64,000 bases of DNA from Barthelona sp. PCE. Its lineage: Eukaryota > Metamonada: BaSk clade. The notes under the pieces were generated by a model that ran no database searches, was not told the DNA's origin, and saw only the letters and a list, made by a program, of their open reading frames with translations. The position numbers and the translations under genes are program-made. Positions 35,012-45,096 of the stretch are shown one piece after another. Within the stretch, counting starts at the first letter, position 1. Every line of letters starts with the position of its first letter. The stretch spans positions 1 through 64,000 of the forward strand of contig JAUFOR010000003.1 in the NCBI GenBank assembly GCA_040285745.1. The letters run 5' to 3'.

Positions 35012-37429
35012 ATGAGTTTTGAGCATAAAAGAACAGCAGAAATGTTTAACAGGGATGCAGGACCAGTATCCAAGCAGGCAAGATCTCAGGTTACGAATGA
35101 TACGAAGTGGGAGCCAATTTTACTTGATAATACCAATACTTTTGCATTTGCAACAGTCATATTCAACGATCCATTCATTCCGGGAGCCTTAGTACTTGGT
35201 AAATCTCTTGAAAATCATCATGGGGATGCCATTGACAGAATTTGTTTTATTTCACCGGAAGTATCGAACGAGGGTCGCAACGCTCTTGAGTTGGTCTTCA
35301 ACCACGTGATTGAGGTGCCCTATATTGAGCACAATGTCGAGGCCGTTCGATGGAAACGTTTTAAAGACCGATATACGTGGGTACGCAAATGCTTCACGAA
35401 GTTACATTGTCTGCGCCTTACGACATACGCCAAGGTTCTTTTCCTTGATGCAGATGTGCTGTGCATGGCTAATCTTGCTGACGCCTTTGAGAGGGACCAT
35501 CCCTTTGGTATCCTTATGTTTGACAGCGTGGTCGACATAAACAACGCAAAGGGTTTCCCCGACTCATCGGTGCGCGACCGCTCTCTGAAGAACAGTTACG
35601 GCTTCGCAGGATGTTTTGTTGGCTTTGTACCGAGTATGGATACTTTTAAGGATATTTTAGATTTGCTGTACACAAAAAACTATTATGGTCGTCAGAACTA
35701 CAATGCAGGGCCCGACGAGCAGCTCGTGACAGAGTATTTCGGGGGAAAGATGGAATCGCTTGACGCCGAGTACTGTTGTGTAAGTTGGAAAGCAGCAAAA
35801 ATTGCAGAGTTAGGCGGTCAAGTTCGATTACTGCATTTTGTCACCGCAACGCCATGGGACTTTGACGAGAAGGGTAAGATATGGGACGATTATTGTATTT
35901 GGCTCCAGTTCGCACGTAGCCTTCTTCTTGAAATCCCCGCTTTAAGACCATTTTTGCCCATTGAGCGGATGGTAAGGTTTGCGGATAACAATACACCTGA
36001 GGTGAGCTCTCTTTCACTGGCGCTTTATCTCTCGCATGAACTTCAGAGCACCTTCTGCCCTCCAAGTAGTTACAGTGATTTGGTCCGTAGTTCCAAGACA
36101 GTTGTTGTGTTTGTTGATGCGGAGAGCTGTCTTGAGGTATCTTACTTACCATTGGTGTTACCTAACAAACTCATAGATTTCTTCGACGTTTTTGTCTTTG
36201 TCGGAAACGAGCTGGAGCTCAGCATCGACCACAGTAAGTTCGTTGTGATGTCATTTGAAGAGTACAATGCAGAGTTAGAAACAAAGTTTGAGATTAAGAA
36301 GGCCGTCACTATCAACTATCACTCTTCCAAATTCGAAACGGCCGTCAAGCCTCACACGCTGGAGACACCACTGTTTGTGTACCCAGGAACCACCGAGACA
36401 GACCAGGTTGTGCATAGCTACTCCGCACATGAGCGTATCTCCTTTGTCGGGTTGAATGACGTGTTCCGCACCATGATCCCTCAGACAAAGAGCCAGAGCA
36501 TTGAGTTCTACGCATCATTGTTTCCGAACGAGCAGTACGTTCCGCCGCAGGACAATAAGCAGATTGCGGCACTGTTTAAAGACAGAGCTACAAAGCGTGT
36601 GCTGTTGGGCTATCTCAAGAGCAGTGCTTTCCGCGGCGCCAATCGCACATCGTTGTTATATGCGCTTAATCGAGCAGATGTCCGTGGCGACAAGGCTGTT
36701 TACAAAATGATGCATTACTGTGTGCATAATGCATATTATAATCCACGCTCTCGCAAGAATAACAGGGCAGAGCGTAAAGCACAGGACTTTATGGACCGTC
36801 TCCGCGAGGCCAAGATATCCATACCAGCCGGTAACACATTTCTTGATTACGGTTGTGGCGACGCAACAATATCAGTTGAGTTAGGTCGAATGCTTGGTAG
36901 TGGATCTGTTTATGCCGCTGATGTTCGTCCAATTGCGGTCAAAGGTTCGAATCTGACCTTCCTTCAAGTTTATGATAACAAAATTAGTATTCCAGATAAT
37001 AGCGTTGATATTTGCACATGTTCTGCCGTTTTCCACCATGTTGAGAACTTTTCAGAAGTAGCTGACGAGCTCATGCGTGTATTAAAGCCCGGAGGTACAC
37101 TTATCATTAAGGAGCATGACTGCCACACAGTTTTTTTCGCAATGTGGTTGGATGTCATGCACGGTTTTTACTCACTCGTCACAACAGACCCACAGGAGGA
37201 TCCTCTCCACGTGGAGATGTACCATAGCTACTACCGCCCAATGAAGGCATGGAAGGCGGCGTTTTTGGAAAGAAGTTATGAGTTTCTTCATTCCCACCGA
37301 GTCATTCGTGATGATTGCTACAGAAGTTGTTTCCTGGTGCTGAGAAAGCCCTTAGTCCCCATCGTACCTGTTGTTGAAGAGAAAGAGATGGAGCATATTG
37401 AAGAACACACTGAAAGCATTTCTGAATAA
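35012..37429 (+). CDS. GT8 glycosyltransferase fused to SAM methyltransferase
   Basis: 805 residues. Residues about 45-300 are a glycogenin-type GT8 domain: FAFATVIFNDPFIPGALVLG, KLHCLRLTTYAKVLFLDADV (DxD = DAD, metal and UDP-sugar binding), GFAGCFVGFVPS, YNAGPDEQLVTEYF and a late HFVTATPWDFD. A middle region (about 310-590) is not recognised. Residues about 605-770 are a class I methyltransferase: FLDYGCGDATISVELGRML (SAM motif I), VYAADVRP, SVDICTCSAVFHHVENF and RVLKPGGTLIIKEHD. The fusion suggests a sugar that is transferred and then O-methylated, or a glycan-building enzyme. No signal peptide is seen, so it is probably cytosolic. Domain order and spacing are clear; the substrate is unknown. 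Confidence 0.85.
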   Translation: MSFEHKRTAEMFNRDAGPVSKQARSQVTNDTKWEPILLDNTNTFAFATVIFNDPFIPGALVLGKSLENHHGDAIDRICFISPEVSNEGRNALELVFNHVIEVPYIEHNVEAVRWKRFKDRYTWVRKCFTKLHCLRLTTYAKVLFLDADVLCMANLADAFERDHPFGILMFDSVVDINNAKGFPDSSVRDRSLKNSYGFAGCFVGFVPSMDTFKDILDLLYTKNYYGRQNYNAGPDEQLVTEYFGGKMESLDAEYCCVSWKAAKIAELGGQVRLLHFVTATPWDFDEKGKIWDDYCIWLQFARSLLLEIPALRPFLPIERMVRFADNNTPEVSSLSLALYLSHELQSTFCPPSSYSDLVRSSKTVVVFVDAESCLEVSYLPLVLPNKLIDFFDVFVFVGNELELSIDHSKFVVMSFEEYNAELETKFEIKKAVTINYHSSKFETAVKPHTLETPLFVYPGTTETDQVVHSYSAHERISFVGLNDVFRTMIPQTKSQSIEFYASLFPNEQYVPPQDNKQIAALFKDRATKRVLLGYLKSSAFRGANRTSLLYALNRADVRGDKAVYKMMHYCVHNAYYNPRSRKNNRAERKAQDFMDRLREAKISIPAGNTFLDYGCGDATISVELGRMLGSGSVYAADVRPIAVKGSNLTFLQVYDNKISIPDNSVDICTCSAVFHHVENFSEVADELMRVLKPGGTLIIKEHDCHTVFFAMWLDVMHGFYSLVTTDPQEDPLHVEMYHSYYRPMKAWKAAFLERSYEFLHSHRVIRDDCYRSCFLVLRKPLVPIVPVVEEKEMEHIEEHTESISE

Positions 37430-37457
37430 AAACATAGCTATGTTGCTGTTTACTTAC

Positions 37458-38112
37458 TTACTCCTCGTCAGAATCCTCGCCTTCGAGCTCCTTCTTCTTA
37501 TTGTACTCTTCCATCTGTGCCTGATAACGAACCTTATCAGCATCGAACATCTCCTTGTAGGGAACCTTATCCTCATCTTCGAGCTCATTCCATCTCTTGG
37601 AGACCTCCTTGGTGATCTCACCGAAGGTGAGACTGGGGTTCTCTTCCTTGACAGCGGGACGGATCTCAGAAGCAAAGCGAAGGTAAGCAGAAATAGGACG
37701 CTTGGGGGCGTTGGGATCCTTCTTCTTCTTGGCACCGCGCTTCTTCTTGGGCTTCTCGACTTCCTCGACCTCTTCGGGGTGGGAGACCATATAAGCTTCC
37801 TTTTCTTCGTTGTATCTAACCTTATCTTGGGCAGCTAACTCGTTGAAAGGGATCTTCTGAGTGTCATCAAGCTTACGCCAGTCGGCACCAAGCAACTTGG
37901 AGATATCAGTCATCTTCAAATCAGGGTTCTCTTCACGAAGAATAGGACGTCTTTCCTGACAGAAGTACAGGTAGGCGCTGCGGGGGCGCTTAATGGTGTT
38001 AGCTAAATGTTAGAATCTTAAGCATTCATAACGATAAGTTTGTAATCCCAAAAAGCTACTTTAGCTGTTGTGGAAAGCCCAATATCGACTCAACAATCAT
38101 ACACTTAGCCAT
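37458..38112 (-). CDS. Two-HMG-box chromatin protein (HMGB-like), one intron
   Basis: Exon 1 is 38103-38112 (10 nt) and exon 2 is 37458-38002; joined they give 184 residues starting MAKSNTIKRPRSAYLYFCQE. HMGB proteins bend DNA and act as general chromatin factors. Box 1 (about residues 6-75) has KRPRSAYLYFCQERRP, DISKLLGADWRKLDDTQKIP and YNEEKEAYM. A KKKRGAKKKKDPNAPKRP linker leads to box 2 (about 100-168) with SAYLRFASEIRP and EVSKRWNELEDEDKVPY. An acidic tail (EGEDSDEE) ends it. Without the splice, box 1 lacks its first strand, which supports the tiny first exon. The gene converges with the GT8 gene 28 bp away. Confidence 0.9.
38003..38102 (-). other. Spliceosomal intron in the HMG gene (100 bp)
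   Basis: On the minus strand it starts GTATGATTG and ends TTCTAACATTTAG. Phase-1 splicing of ATGGCTAAGT to CTAACACC restores the box 1 start and keeps total length divisible by three. The GTATG end pairs well with CATAC in the U1 candidate. Confidence 0.88.
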
Positions 38113-38838
38113 TTGATTAAAAGGATATCAAGTGAAAGGGGGTTGAAAAGCAAGTATAGGAAATTACAGCAGTTTGACACTTCTCTTTCTTTTAAGCCTG
38201 CATTAGGACCGTGGCAGACACAAAAAACAGTGTTGTATCTCTCCATTTGTATGTGTATTAATGAGATGACCATATCTTGCCGGCTCGTCGTTTGACTCCA
38301 AGAAACAAACAAACGCTAAAAAATATGGTATATATAGGTATATAACTGTCATGACTGTTCGTTTTTGATTGAAAAACGTTGAGGAATAAAGTTTTGTTTT
38401 TTGGAAATATATGTGTGAACATGTAATGGAATTTTCTTTGATGTATGTGGGGGTATTGCATTAATAATATTCCGTTTATGGGTTTTATGTATCTTTAAAA
38501 CAATCACATAGTACTTTTTTTGGCAACTTTTAATTCTCATTTTAAACTGATTCAAAATTGCTACATGATCCTATTTTCGTGGATAAATGGGTGTCAACTA
38601 GATAAATTACACAAATTATTGATATTCCTGCTACTAAAAAATTCTTTATGTGTTTATGGAACAAAAATCTCAAAGTTGGTATGCACAAATAACATAAACG
38701 TTCAAAACAAAACAAAAAGCATTGGTGATCTACTTTAACCTATATACTTCCTTTCATTGAAGTGTATCGTTCTTCTGAACTCTTTTCCTTGCATACCCCA
38801 CATACATTTGGCAAATTGTCAGTGACCACATTTAAAAT
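38113..38838. other. Divergent intergenic region
   Basis: 726 bp without a supported gene, between the HMG gene and tRNase Z. It is AT-rich with homopolymer runs; short frames at 38068-38295 and 38520-38738 are not protein-like. I looked for snRNA, tRNA and snoRNA signatures and saw none that hold. Confidence 0.45.
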
Positions 38839-40653
38839 ATGCTTGCACATGTACAAATTCTTTTACCAAATTGTTTCTACATAGAATGTGAGAAGTTTAG
38901 AATCCTTATCAATTGTCCAGAAGGTTGCCAGCGTGTTTGCTTGGCACGTAAAATTTCAGTTCCAAAACTGACTCATATTATTTTTACAGATTTAAATCCC
39001 AGTTCCGTGGGTGGATTGATCGGCATGTTGTTTACATTTGCTGAAAACTTCGAATTGCGTATTGCAGAGATGAACAGACCGCCTATTAAGCTCATGGGCC
39101 CTCAGTCGCATCAGCCATTTTTTCATTTCGTAAAAGAGTTTGTTCGTCAAGATGACCGACTTTTATTGCCCGTTGAGGTTCAAAACTACACACCTGTCAT
39201 TTTGGGTATGGTTGAAAGTTTCCCAATGTCACTACATATCACCCCAAGCACCGTTCACGATAACGCTCTGTGTTGGACTGTCAGATGTCCAGAAATACCA
39301 GGAAAGATGGATATGTCACGTGTGAAAGCGCTTGGAATTCCAAGAGGACCACTTCTAGGAAAGTTGATGAAGGGTAACATCATTACGCTTGAAGACGGAA
39401 CTGAAATTGAACCATCTATGGTTATAGGCGAATCAGTTAAACTTCCTGTGCTTTATTTTAAGTCAATGTATCTGGGTGAAGAGTTTCCACTCCCAACACG
39501 AGAAGAATACACGGCTTTTGTCGCACACAATAATCCACACTTGTTGACTCACGAAACAGACTGGATCAGGGCGACTGGTAGCTCATTCGAATCCGAAATA
39601 GAGCAGGCTGAGATATTACGTAACCATAGTCTACCCTTTAACACATTCACGGACATCATCGAGAAGGAGTACGTTTCTGTACTTTCGCGCTACGTCCTGG
39701 CCCCCCAAAAGCGTCAGGGGTGGGTTCCATCACCTATTGCAAAGAACCTGAGAAGCGAGTTCTGCTTCACCGAACCAGCTCTCATTTATTTAGGTACAGG
39801 TGGCACAGCCCCCACACCTCGACGAAACACCCCATGCGTGGGTTTGTACGTGTCACCAGAAGAATTTGTGCTGTTTGATGCAGGCGAAGGCTCATGTCAA
39901 ACAGCCAAGCGTCTTTTTGGCGATTCACTGCCTGTCCCCACACATATCCTCATCAGCCATCTACATGCAGACCACTGGCTGGGGCTGTTCGACTGGCTTG
40001 ACTACTGCGCAGAGCACCAATCAGTGCCAACGCTCATCGGTCCTATGAGTTTTATTACTCCAATGGACTTTATCCGAGATACAACCGGGTACGAGTTCCG
40101 TTGCGATGTCTTTAAGGGGCACCACGAAGCTTTCGGTATGTTTAACATGACAGAGGGAATACCCCCACGGAGGACACGTTTTGTTATGGGGATTGGTGGT
40201 CTCACACTGACGATTTTTCCAACGCTCCATTGCTCGAATTCAATGGGGTTTGCAGTTGATGTAGACACTCGCCGTATTGTATATTGCGGCGACGGAAGGA
40301 CACACGAGTACATGAGGAACGAGTGTTCAGGTGCAGATCTCGTAATGGGCGAGGTGACCTATGGTTCTCCAGTAGAGTTGCAACAGGAGGCGGTGAACAG
40401 ATATCATCAGACTCTCCCTGAGTTTCAGTCCTTTGTTCGAGAGAACGAAATAGGTTTGGGTGTTGCGGTACATTTCGGCCGAAGAGAGTTGGCGAAAACA
40501 GAGACATCAATCACTGAAATTTTGCCGTCTTTTGACTTTTTTGTGCTCCCGCTTTCCGTTTTGGAAGATGATATTCAGAAAAACGCCCTAATGGATAAGG
40601 TGCAGTCATTTTGGTTTCATCTGTATCCGACTAGCGATGAAAAAACGGAATGA
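38839..40653 (+). CDS. tRNase Z, long form (ELAC2-like)
   Basis: 604 residues. This endonuclease removes the 3' trailer from tRNA precursors. The long form is two fused metallo-beta-lactamase domains: a degenerate N-terminal one (with NCPEGCQRVC and THIIFTDLNPSSVGGLIGML) and an active C-terminal one starting about residue 315 (LGTGGTAPTPRRNTPC, DAGEGSCQTAKRLFG). The zinc motif HLHADH occurs at about 374-379 (ILISHLHADHWLGLFDWL), with later ligands in GDGR, PTLHCSNSMG and the final HFGRRE. The usual GDTRP segment is GDGRTHEY and the usual HST helper is less clear. A nuclear or cytosolic location is expected, since no presequence is visible. It converges with the gene at 40678, 24 bp away. Confidence 0.9.
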   Translation: MLAHVQILLPNCFYIECEKFRILINCPEGCQRVCLARKISVPKLTHIIFTDLNPSSVGGLIGMLFTFAENFELRIAEMNRPPIKLMGPQSHQPFFHFVKEFVRQDDRLLLPVEVQNYTPVILGMVESFPMSLHITPSTVHDNALCWTVRCPEIPGKMDMSRVKALGIPRGPLLGKLMKGNIITLEDGTEIEPSMVIGESVKLPVLYFKSMYLGEEFPLPTREEYTAFVAHNNPHLLTHETDWIRATGSSFESEIEQAEILRNHSLPFNTFTDIIEKEYVSVLSRYVLAPQKRQGWVPSPIAKNLRSEFCFTEPALIYLGTGGTAPTPRRNTPCVGLYVSPEEFVLFDAGEGSCQTAKRLFGDSLPVPTHILISHLHADHWLGLFDWLDYCAEHQSVPTLIGPMSFITPMDFIRDTTGYEFRCDVFKGHHEAFGMFNMTEGIPPRRTRFVMGIGGLTLTIFPTLHCSNSMGFAVDVDTRRIVYCGDGRTHEYMRNECSGADLVMGEVTYGSPVELQQEAVNRYHQTLPEFQSFVRENEIGLGVAVHFGRRELAKTETSITEILPSFDFFVLPLSVLEDDIQKNALMDKVQSFWFHLYPTSDEKTE

Positions 40654-40677
40654 GTAAATATTATTTACATAGTTCGG

Positions 40678-41043
40678 TTACCAACGAGTAACGCAGTCAG
40701 TGTAGCACTCGTGCATCTCCTTTTCTGAGAGAATAAAAGCGAGAGGGGCACAAGATTCCTCACATATACGTTTATAATCACTCGGTCTTTGGTGTTTTTG
40801 CATATTTGAATTTGAATATGAACCCAGACCAATCTCAAATGAAAATTCATCATCACATTCGTACATACATACGCTGTAAGGTTTGTTGATATCTCCATTG
40901 AGACAGAATTTCTCACATTCGTTTAGTTGTTGGGATGCTTCATTAGATCCTTCAAAGTCGTATCCAATCTCATAATCGTTGTTATAACAGTAGCCCAAGA
41001 CAAGGGATGTGACCAATAGATATGTAATCAATGATAAACGCAT
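40678..41043 (-). CDS. Small secreted Cys-containing protein
   Basis: 121 residues, not recognised. The start, MRLSLITYLLVTSLVLGYCY, is a signal peptide. The mature part is acidic with eight Cys in CxxxC-like spacings (CEKFCLNGD, CMYECDD, CEESCAP, CYTDCVTRW), pointing to a disulfide-bonded secreted or lumenal protein of the helical-hairpin kind. No membrane anchor is seen. Convergent with tRNase Z. Confidence 0.7.
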   Translation of the reverse strand: MRLSLITYLLVTSLVLGYCYNNDYEIGYDFEGSNEASQQLNECEKFCLNGDINKPYSVCMYECDDEFSFEIGLGSYSNSNMQKHQRPSDYKRICEESCAPLAFILSEKEMHECYTDCVTRW

Positions 41044-41294
41044 TGGGAAAAGGGTATTACAAGTAAATGCAAAAAAAAAATGGTTTTATCGTGAATTGAA
41101 CATGCTCGTTATGCAAGTTCGTCCTGAAAATACAGCAACAAGACAGTAAAATTATGTAATGATAATCATATTGCAAAAAATGTCTATTTACAACCAATTG
41201 TAATATGTTAAAAACAATGAGTATATGTATCAAAAAAACCGAGGATACAATTGCTGCTGTGAACAAATATTGAACTAAAAGAAGTTCAACCTAC

Positions 41295-42767
41295 TCAAAA
41301 AACTAAAATATCATTACGTATAGCATTTTCGACACTCAAAGGTGTAAAAACCTCCATAAAGTCGATTGGTACATCTTTTTCATTACTAAACCCATTAAAA
41401 ACTTGTTTTAGCAATAAATTCGTTACTTCACTGTTGCCTGAGTTACGTTGAAGGTGAAAAACGTTACCTGGTGCCACATTGATCGACATTAACCCCTTGT
41501 CGAATGTCAAATCACTTCCGAAAGCAGAATTTCCGAAACAAGGAGGTATCATGGAATGAGTACGGATATTGTTTTTGGCATCACAGGCCTCAAGGAACAT
41601 GCCTCCATTCACCATCCCATCAGTGACGCGAGAATCATCTCCTTCGTTTGGAAAGCAAAAAATAAACGCTTCCCGATCAAGGTATTCTTCGAACAAACTC
41701 GAGCACTTGAATCCAACAGAGGTATACCCACCGACAACGGTCCCGTCGTGGCTTAGCCGAGCAATTATCAGTACAGGGAGTTCCTTCATCGTATTATTCA
41801 ACTCGGCGAGGCAGCTCTCCTTGTACTCGTTCGTGAATATCTTCCTGAATATCTCGGTCTTGAAGCGCGCCTGTAGTACGCGCCGCTGGGCGTTGCTGAG
41901 GATAGATGACGTGGCTAATGGGGCTCCGACACGAGGTTTATATTCATGTGGATTAAAATACTTCACATTTCTCTTCTCGATCTCAAAATCAAACAATTCT
42001 TTGTTCTTTTCCATCATAAGCCCACGTCGCAGCTTCATCAGGCAACCAACGACTGTATTTTCGTGGTTGATGTGATCCGACAACAGCATGGCCTCAAAGA
42101 GCTTATCCTCACTAACACTGAGTACTTCAAGGTCAAATAACTTCGAAATAAGAGAGCAGGGCACGATTTCAAACATTTCAGGTACGACTAATCTTGGCAA
42201 TTCTCTATTTGCAGCTCTCAATAAAAGGTCTTGTAAAGCAGTTGGTGCTGAATTCTCAAAGCACATGTACACGTCTTTGATGGACTGAAAGTCAAAATTT
42301 CGATCCATAAAATAGCAGCAGCAATCAATAAGACAAGAACTTTCTAATTCGACGGCGCATTGTAGAAGAGGTACCACTGACACATCGGAGAGGCACGTCT
42401 CTCCCAGATAAAGGAAACTGATTAGAACAGGGAAAAAAACATCCTCAAGATTAACACACAGTTCAGAAATATCTTTGTTTAGTTCATATGCAACACGAAT
42501 AACGTTGAAATGAACGAGCAATGTGTATCTGTGTACATGGAATTTCGTCCCCTCGCTGCTTATCAATATAAAATCGGTGAATTTCTGCTGGTTGTAAAAC
42601 TGCCATATATCTTTTCGGATATCGATCAACATGGTCTCGCTGGTCGGGTCATCAACGTCAAACGTATCAATGGCCTGTATCTTAATGGGAACCTCAGAAA
42701 GTCTTCGTGTTTTGGGCAAAATCATTTTTATAGGTGTTTCAAAAGGTGATCCATGGCGCTTACCCAT
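41295..42767 (-). CDS. BTB/POZ and TLDc domain protein
   Basis: 490 residues. Residues about 55-150 are a BTB domain (FTDFILISSEGTKFHVHRYT, then VFFPVLISFLYLGET), followed by a BACK-like helical stretch (about 160-270). Residues about 310-490 match TLDc: IFRKIFTNEYKESC, IIARLSHDGTVVGGYTSVGF, EAFIFCFPNEGDD, PPCFGNSAFGSDLTF. TLDc proteins bind V-ATPase or act in oxidative-stress protection, and BTB usually gives oligomers or cullin-3 binding. Here the pairing itself is the safe statement. A 21-bp inverted repeat (about 41270-41290, GAACT...AGTTC) lies just after its stop and may help 3' end formation. Confidence 0.82.
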   Translation of the reverse strand: MGKRHGSPFETPIKMILPKTRRLSEVPIKIQAIDTFDVDDPTSETMLIDIRKDIWQFYNQQKFTDFILISSEGTKFHVHRYTLLVHFNVIRVAYELNKDISELCVNLEDVFFPVLISFLYLGETCLSDVSVVPLLQCAVELESSCLIDCCCYFMDRNFDFQSIKDVYMCFENSAPTALQDLLLRAANRELPRLVVPEMFEIVPCSLISKLFDLEVLSVSEDKLFEAMLLSDHINHENTVVGCLMKLRRGLMMEKNKELFDFEIEKRNVKYFNPHEYKPRVGAPLATSSILSNAQRRVLQARFKTEIFRKIFTNEYKESCLAELNNTMKELPVLIIARLSHDGTVVGGYTSVGFKCSSLFEEYLDREAFIFCFPNEGDDSRVTDGMVNGGMFLEACDAKNNIRTHSMIPPCFGNSAFGSDLTFDKGLMSINVAPGNVFHLQRNSGNSEVTNLLLKQVFNGFSNEKDVPIDFMEVFTPLSVENAIRNDILVF

Positions 42768-42812
42768 TCTAATGCTTCTGAATGAAGTTAAAAAAGAACA
42801 AACAAAAATTTA

Positions 42813-43682
42813 CTATTCATAGCGATAGGGTCCCTTGTACTGCATTTTTTGAGAAGTTAAGATGGCACACTGCTTGTGACTTGTGGTGACGTCCCGTTCA
42901 GTGTCCACATATGAAGCAATGAAGGTGGCCATGCAAGTGTCTCCACGACCAGTTCTACTATGAGGATCTTTGGGCATCTGAGGCCATTCTTCAAAGGCTA
43001 CTGTCTCTCCCTCATCAATAGAAGTATATACACCATCCTTACATGTGCATAGAATAACAAGATGAGGGTATCTTTTGTGGAATAGAGTAATTCTCTCGAT
43101 GAGATCTGTCTCAAGCGACATTCCCGTGAGGAGCGCTACCTCTGCGTTGTCCACCTTGAGGACGTCAATACTCTCAAGGAAGGAAAGGTCGGTTGGCAGT
43201 TCTGGGTTAATGGTGTTATCGGGCTGACGCTGGCGGGTGTATCCCTGAATATCCAAACCAATCACGCTCTGGGGGAATGTTGCGCGGATGTGCCCGAGGA
43301 CGTCCACAGGAAGCTCTCCGTTAAAAAGAGGACTGAGCACAATGGCTGAAAGACTTGGTTTCTCTTCCGCAATTGTGTTAACGTCTTCCATCGTCCATGC
43401 AGCGGCAGTGTCGAGAATGCAGGAGACCCTGATGTCAGGATTTTCAGGATAAGGGTACACATTCTCGAAAGTAGTTGTAGTACTAGTTTCAAAAAACTCA
43501 GAATTGAGCAATGTGGTGTACATGCTTCGGCTCTCAGCATCACACTTAGTGTATGTGCATACGGTTTCAGGTGAAAGAACAGCGCAAGCAGCAGCACTAC
43601 CGTAATACACTCCTCCTCCAGGTACATATGTTTCACCGATTTTATCCTTGGTCACGTGACCTATGAAAGCTATAGACTTCAT
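42813..43682 (-). CDS. PfkB-family carbohydrate/nucleoside kinase
   Basis: 289 residues from MKSIAFIGHVTKDKIG. A start 13 codons upstream is possible, but the family begins at this strand. Signatures: GGGVYYGSAAACAVL (substrate side), VLKVDNAEVALLTGM, and near the end RTGRGDTCMATFIASY, corresponding to the PfkB DTxGAGD motif with GRGD in place of GAGD and the catalytic Asp kept. The GRGD form occurs in several PfkB subgroups, so activity is plausible. The substrate cannot be told (sugar, inositol or nucleoside). It is probably cytosolic. The start is 94 bp from the divergent coiled-coil gene at 43777. Confidence 0.85.
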   Translation of the reverse strand: MKSIAFIGHVTKDKIGETYVPGGGVYYGSAAACAVLSPETVCTYTKCDAESRSMYTTLLNSEFFETSTTTTFENVYPYPENPDIRVSCILDTAAAWTMEDVNTIAEEKPSLSAIVLSPLFNGELPVDVLGHIRATFPQSVIGLDIQGYTRQRQPDNTINPELPTDLSFLESIDVLKVDNAEVALLTGMSLETDLIERITLFHKRYPHLVILCTCKDGVYTSIDEGETVAFEEWPQMPKDPHSRTGRGDTCMATFIASYVDTERDVTTSHKQCAILTSQKMQYKGPYRYE

Positions 43683-43776
43683 TAAAATTATGAAATGTAA
43701 TGATAAGGGGTGGTAATACAAAACCTGCTTTCAGGTTTTTCTCTTTAAAAGCAATATTTTCACTTTATAAATTCAT

Positions 43777-45096
43777 ATGTCCGGTCCGGAAACACTCCCA
43801 AACACTCCCAAACAGGAAGCAAAATCACATTCAACAGAGATAAGTCCAAAAAACATAAATCAAGTACAGCAGATGAACCAAAATTTTATTCAAATGATCC
43901 AGGCTCGTGCTATGTCTGACATAGATACAGCTAAGTACAGTAATGAGAAGGATATGATTAAGAAAATCATTTCGATCTTACGCAGTTCTGCTGCAAATGA
44001 ATCCAAGCCTGAAACTGAACTGCTGTCACATGATCCTCTCTCTAACACACAGGAAAAAACCGCTGCTCTTCATATGCGTATTAGAAATTTCGAAATACAG
44101 AACAGAGAATATGAAGCGACAATTGAGCAACAAAAGAATAAGATACAGCGGTTGCACAAGGAATATGGGCTGCAACTCGAGCTCAAGGACGCTCAAATAG
44201 AGAATTTGCAGAGGTTCAGCGCAAAGTTGAGCGACGAAGAAGAAGAGCCTAATGTTGAGGAACTTCATGGCAGGTACAAGATGTGCGTTGAGAAGCTTGA
44301 GGCAACCATATCGGGGCTTATGCAGGAGATTAACGCCATAAACACGACGTTTAAACAGCTACAAGGAAACTATAAAGCTCTGGAGTCGAACTGCAATGAG
44401 GCGATCGACAAACTTATCACTAAGGGCAACACAGTGCAGCAGCAGGCGGAACTCATCGCACAGCTCAATGTCAAGAGTGGAAAGCTTGAGTATGAGAATA
44501 ATATGAAGGGACAGAGTCTTGAGATCATAAACGCAGATCTTGAGCAGCTACAAAGGGAGCACAGGACCCTGAAGCAGAAGGAGCAGAAGCAGCGTGCAGC
44601 AATCGGCCGTCTCTCAACCGATCTCACTAGCCTGTACTCGCTCGGTCAAGGAAAGAACGAGGTCATCGAGGACATGCAACAGTACATCGGTAACATGAAC
44701 GACAGATACGAGACCATTGTTGACCTCACAACCCGCTTGTCGAAGAGCGAGACAAGTAATACGGCTATTCGCAAGCAATTACACTCTGTTCAGCTGGAGG
44801 TGACCAGTATCCGCGACGAGTGCCTGTCTCTTGCTGAAATCAACCGCATGATGATTTACGACAGGCCAATGCATACTGTCTCCACACGCAACTCCCACAC
44901 TCAAACTTCCCACAACGTACAGCTGGAAGAATCAAAGCCCAAACCTGTTTCCAATATTTGTGAACTATGCGGGCGTTCCGTCCAAAAGCAGAGTGCGTAT
45001 CGTCCCCTCTGCTTCACGTGCCACATGGACAAGAAGCAGAGGAAGAGCCGGTCTCCGTCAACAAAGAAGAGCCGATCATTCAATTTCCAGTTCTAG
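43777..45096 (+). CDS. Coiled-coil protein with C-terminal zinc-ribbon-like motif
   Basis: 439 residues. From about 100 to 350 it is nearly continuous coiled coil (heptad-rich, with QNREYEATIEQQKNKIQRLH and LQREHRTLKQKEQKQRAAIG). The C-terminus has two CxxC pairs, ICELCGRSVQ then LCFTCHMDK (about 393-415), fitting one zinc site, and a basic RKSRSPSTKKSRSF tail. A cytoskeletal or centrosomal scaffold is a reasonable guess, not shown. Its last 21 bp overlap the end of the next gene on the opposite strand, which also encodes a coiled coil. Confidence 0.75.
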   Translation: MSGPETLPNTPKQEAKSHSTEISPKNINQVQQMNQNFIQMIQARAMSDIDTAKYSNEKDMIKKIISILRSSAANESKPETELLSHDPLSNTQEKTAALHMRIRNFEIQNREYEATIEQQKNKIQRLHKEYGLQLELKDAQIENLQRFSAKLSDEEEEPNVEELHGRYKMCVEKLEATISGLMQEINAINTTFKQLQGNYKALESNCNEAIDKLITKGNTVQQQAELIAQLNVKSGKLEYENNMKGQSLEIINADLEQLQREHRTLKQKEQKQRAAIGRLSTDLTSLYSLGQGKNEVIEDMQQYIGNMNDRYETIVDLTTRLSKSETSNTAIRKQLHSVQLEVTSIRDECLSLAEINRMMIYDRPMHTVSTRNSHTQTSHNVQLEESKPKPVSNICELCGRSVQKQSAYRPLCFTCHMDKKQRKSRSPSTKKSRSFNFQF

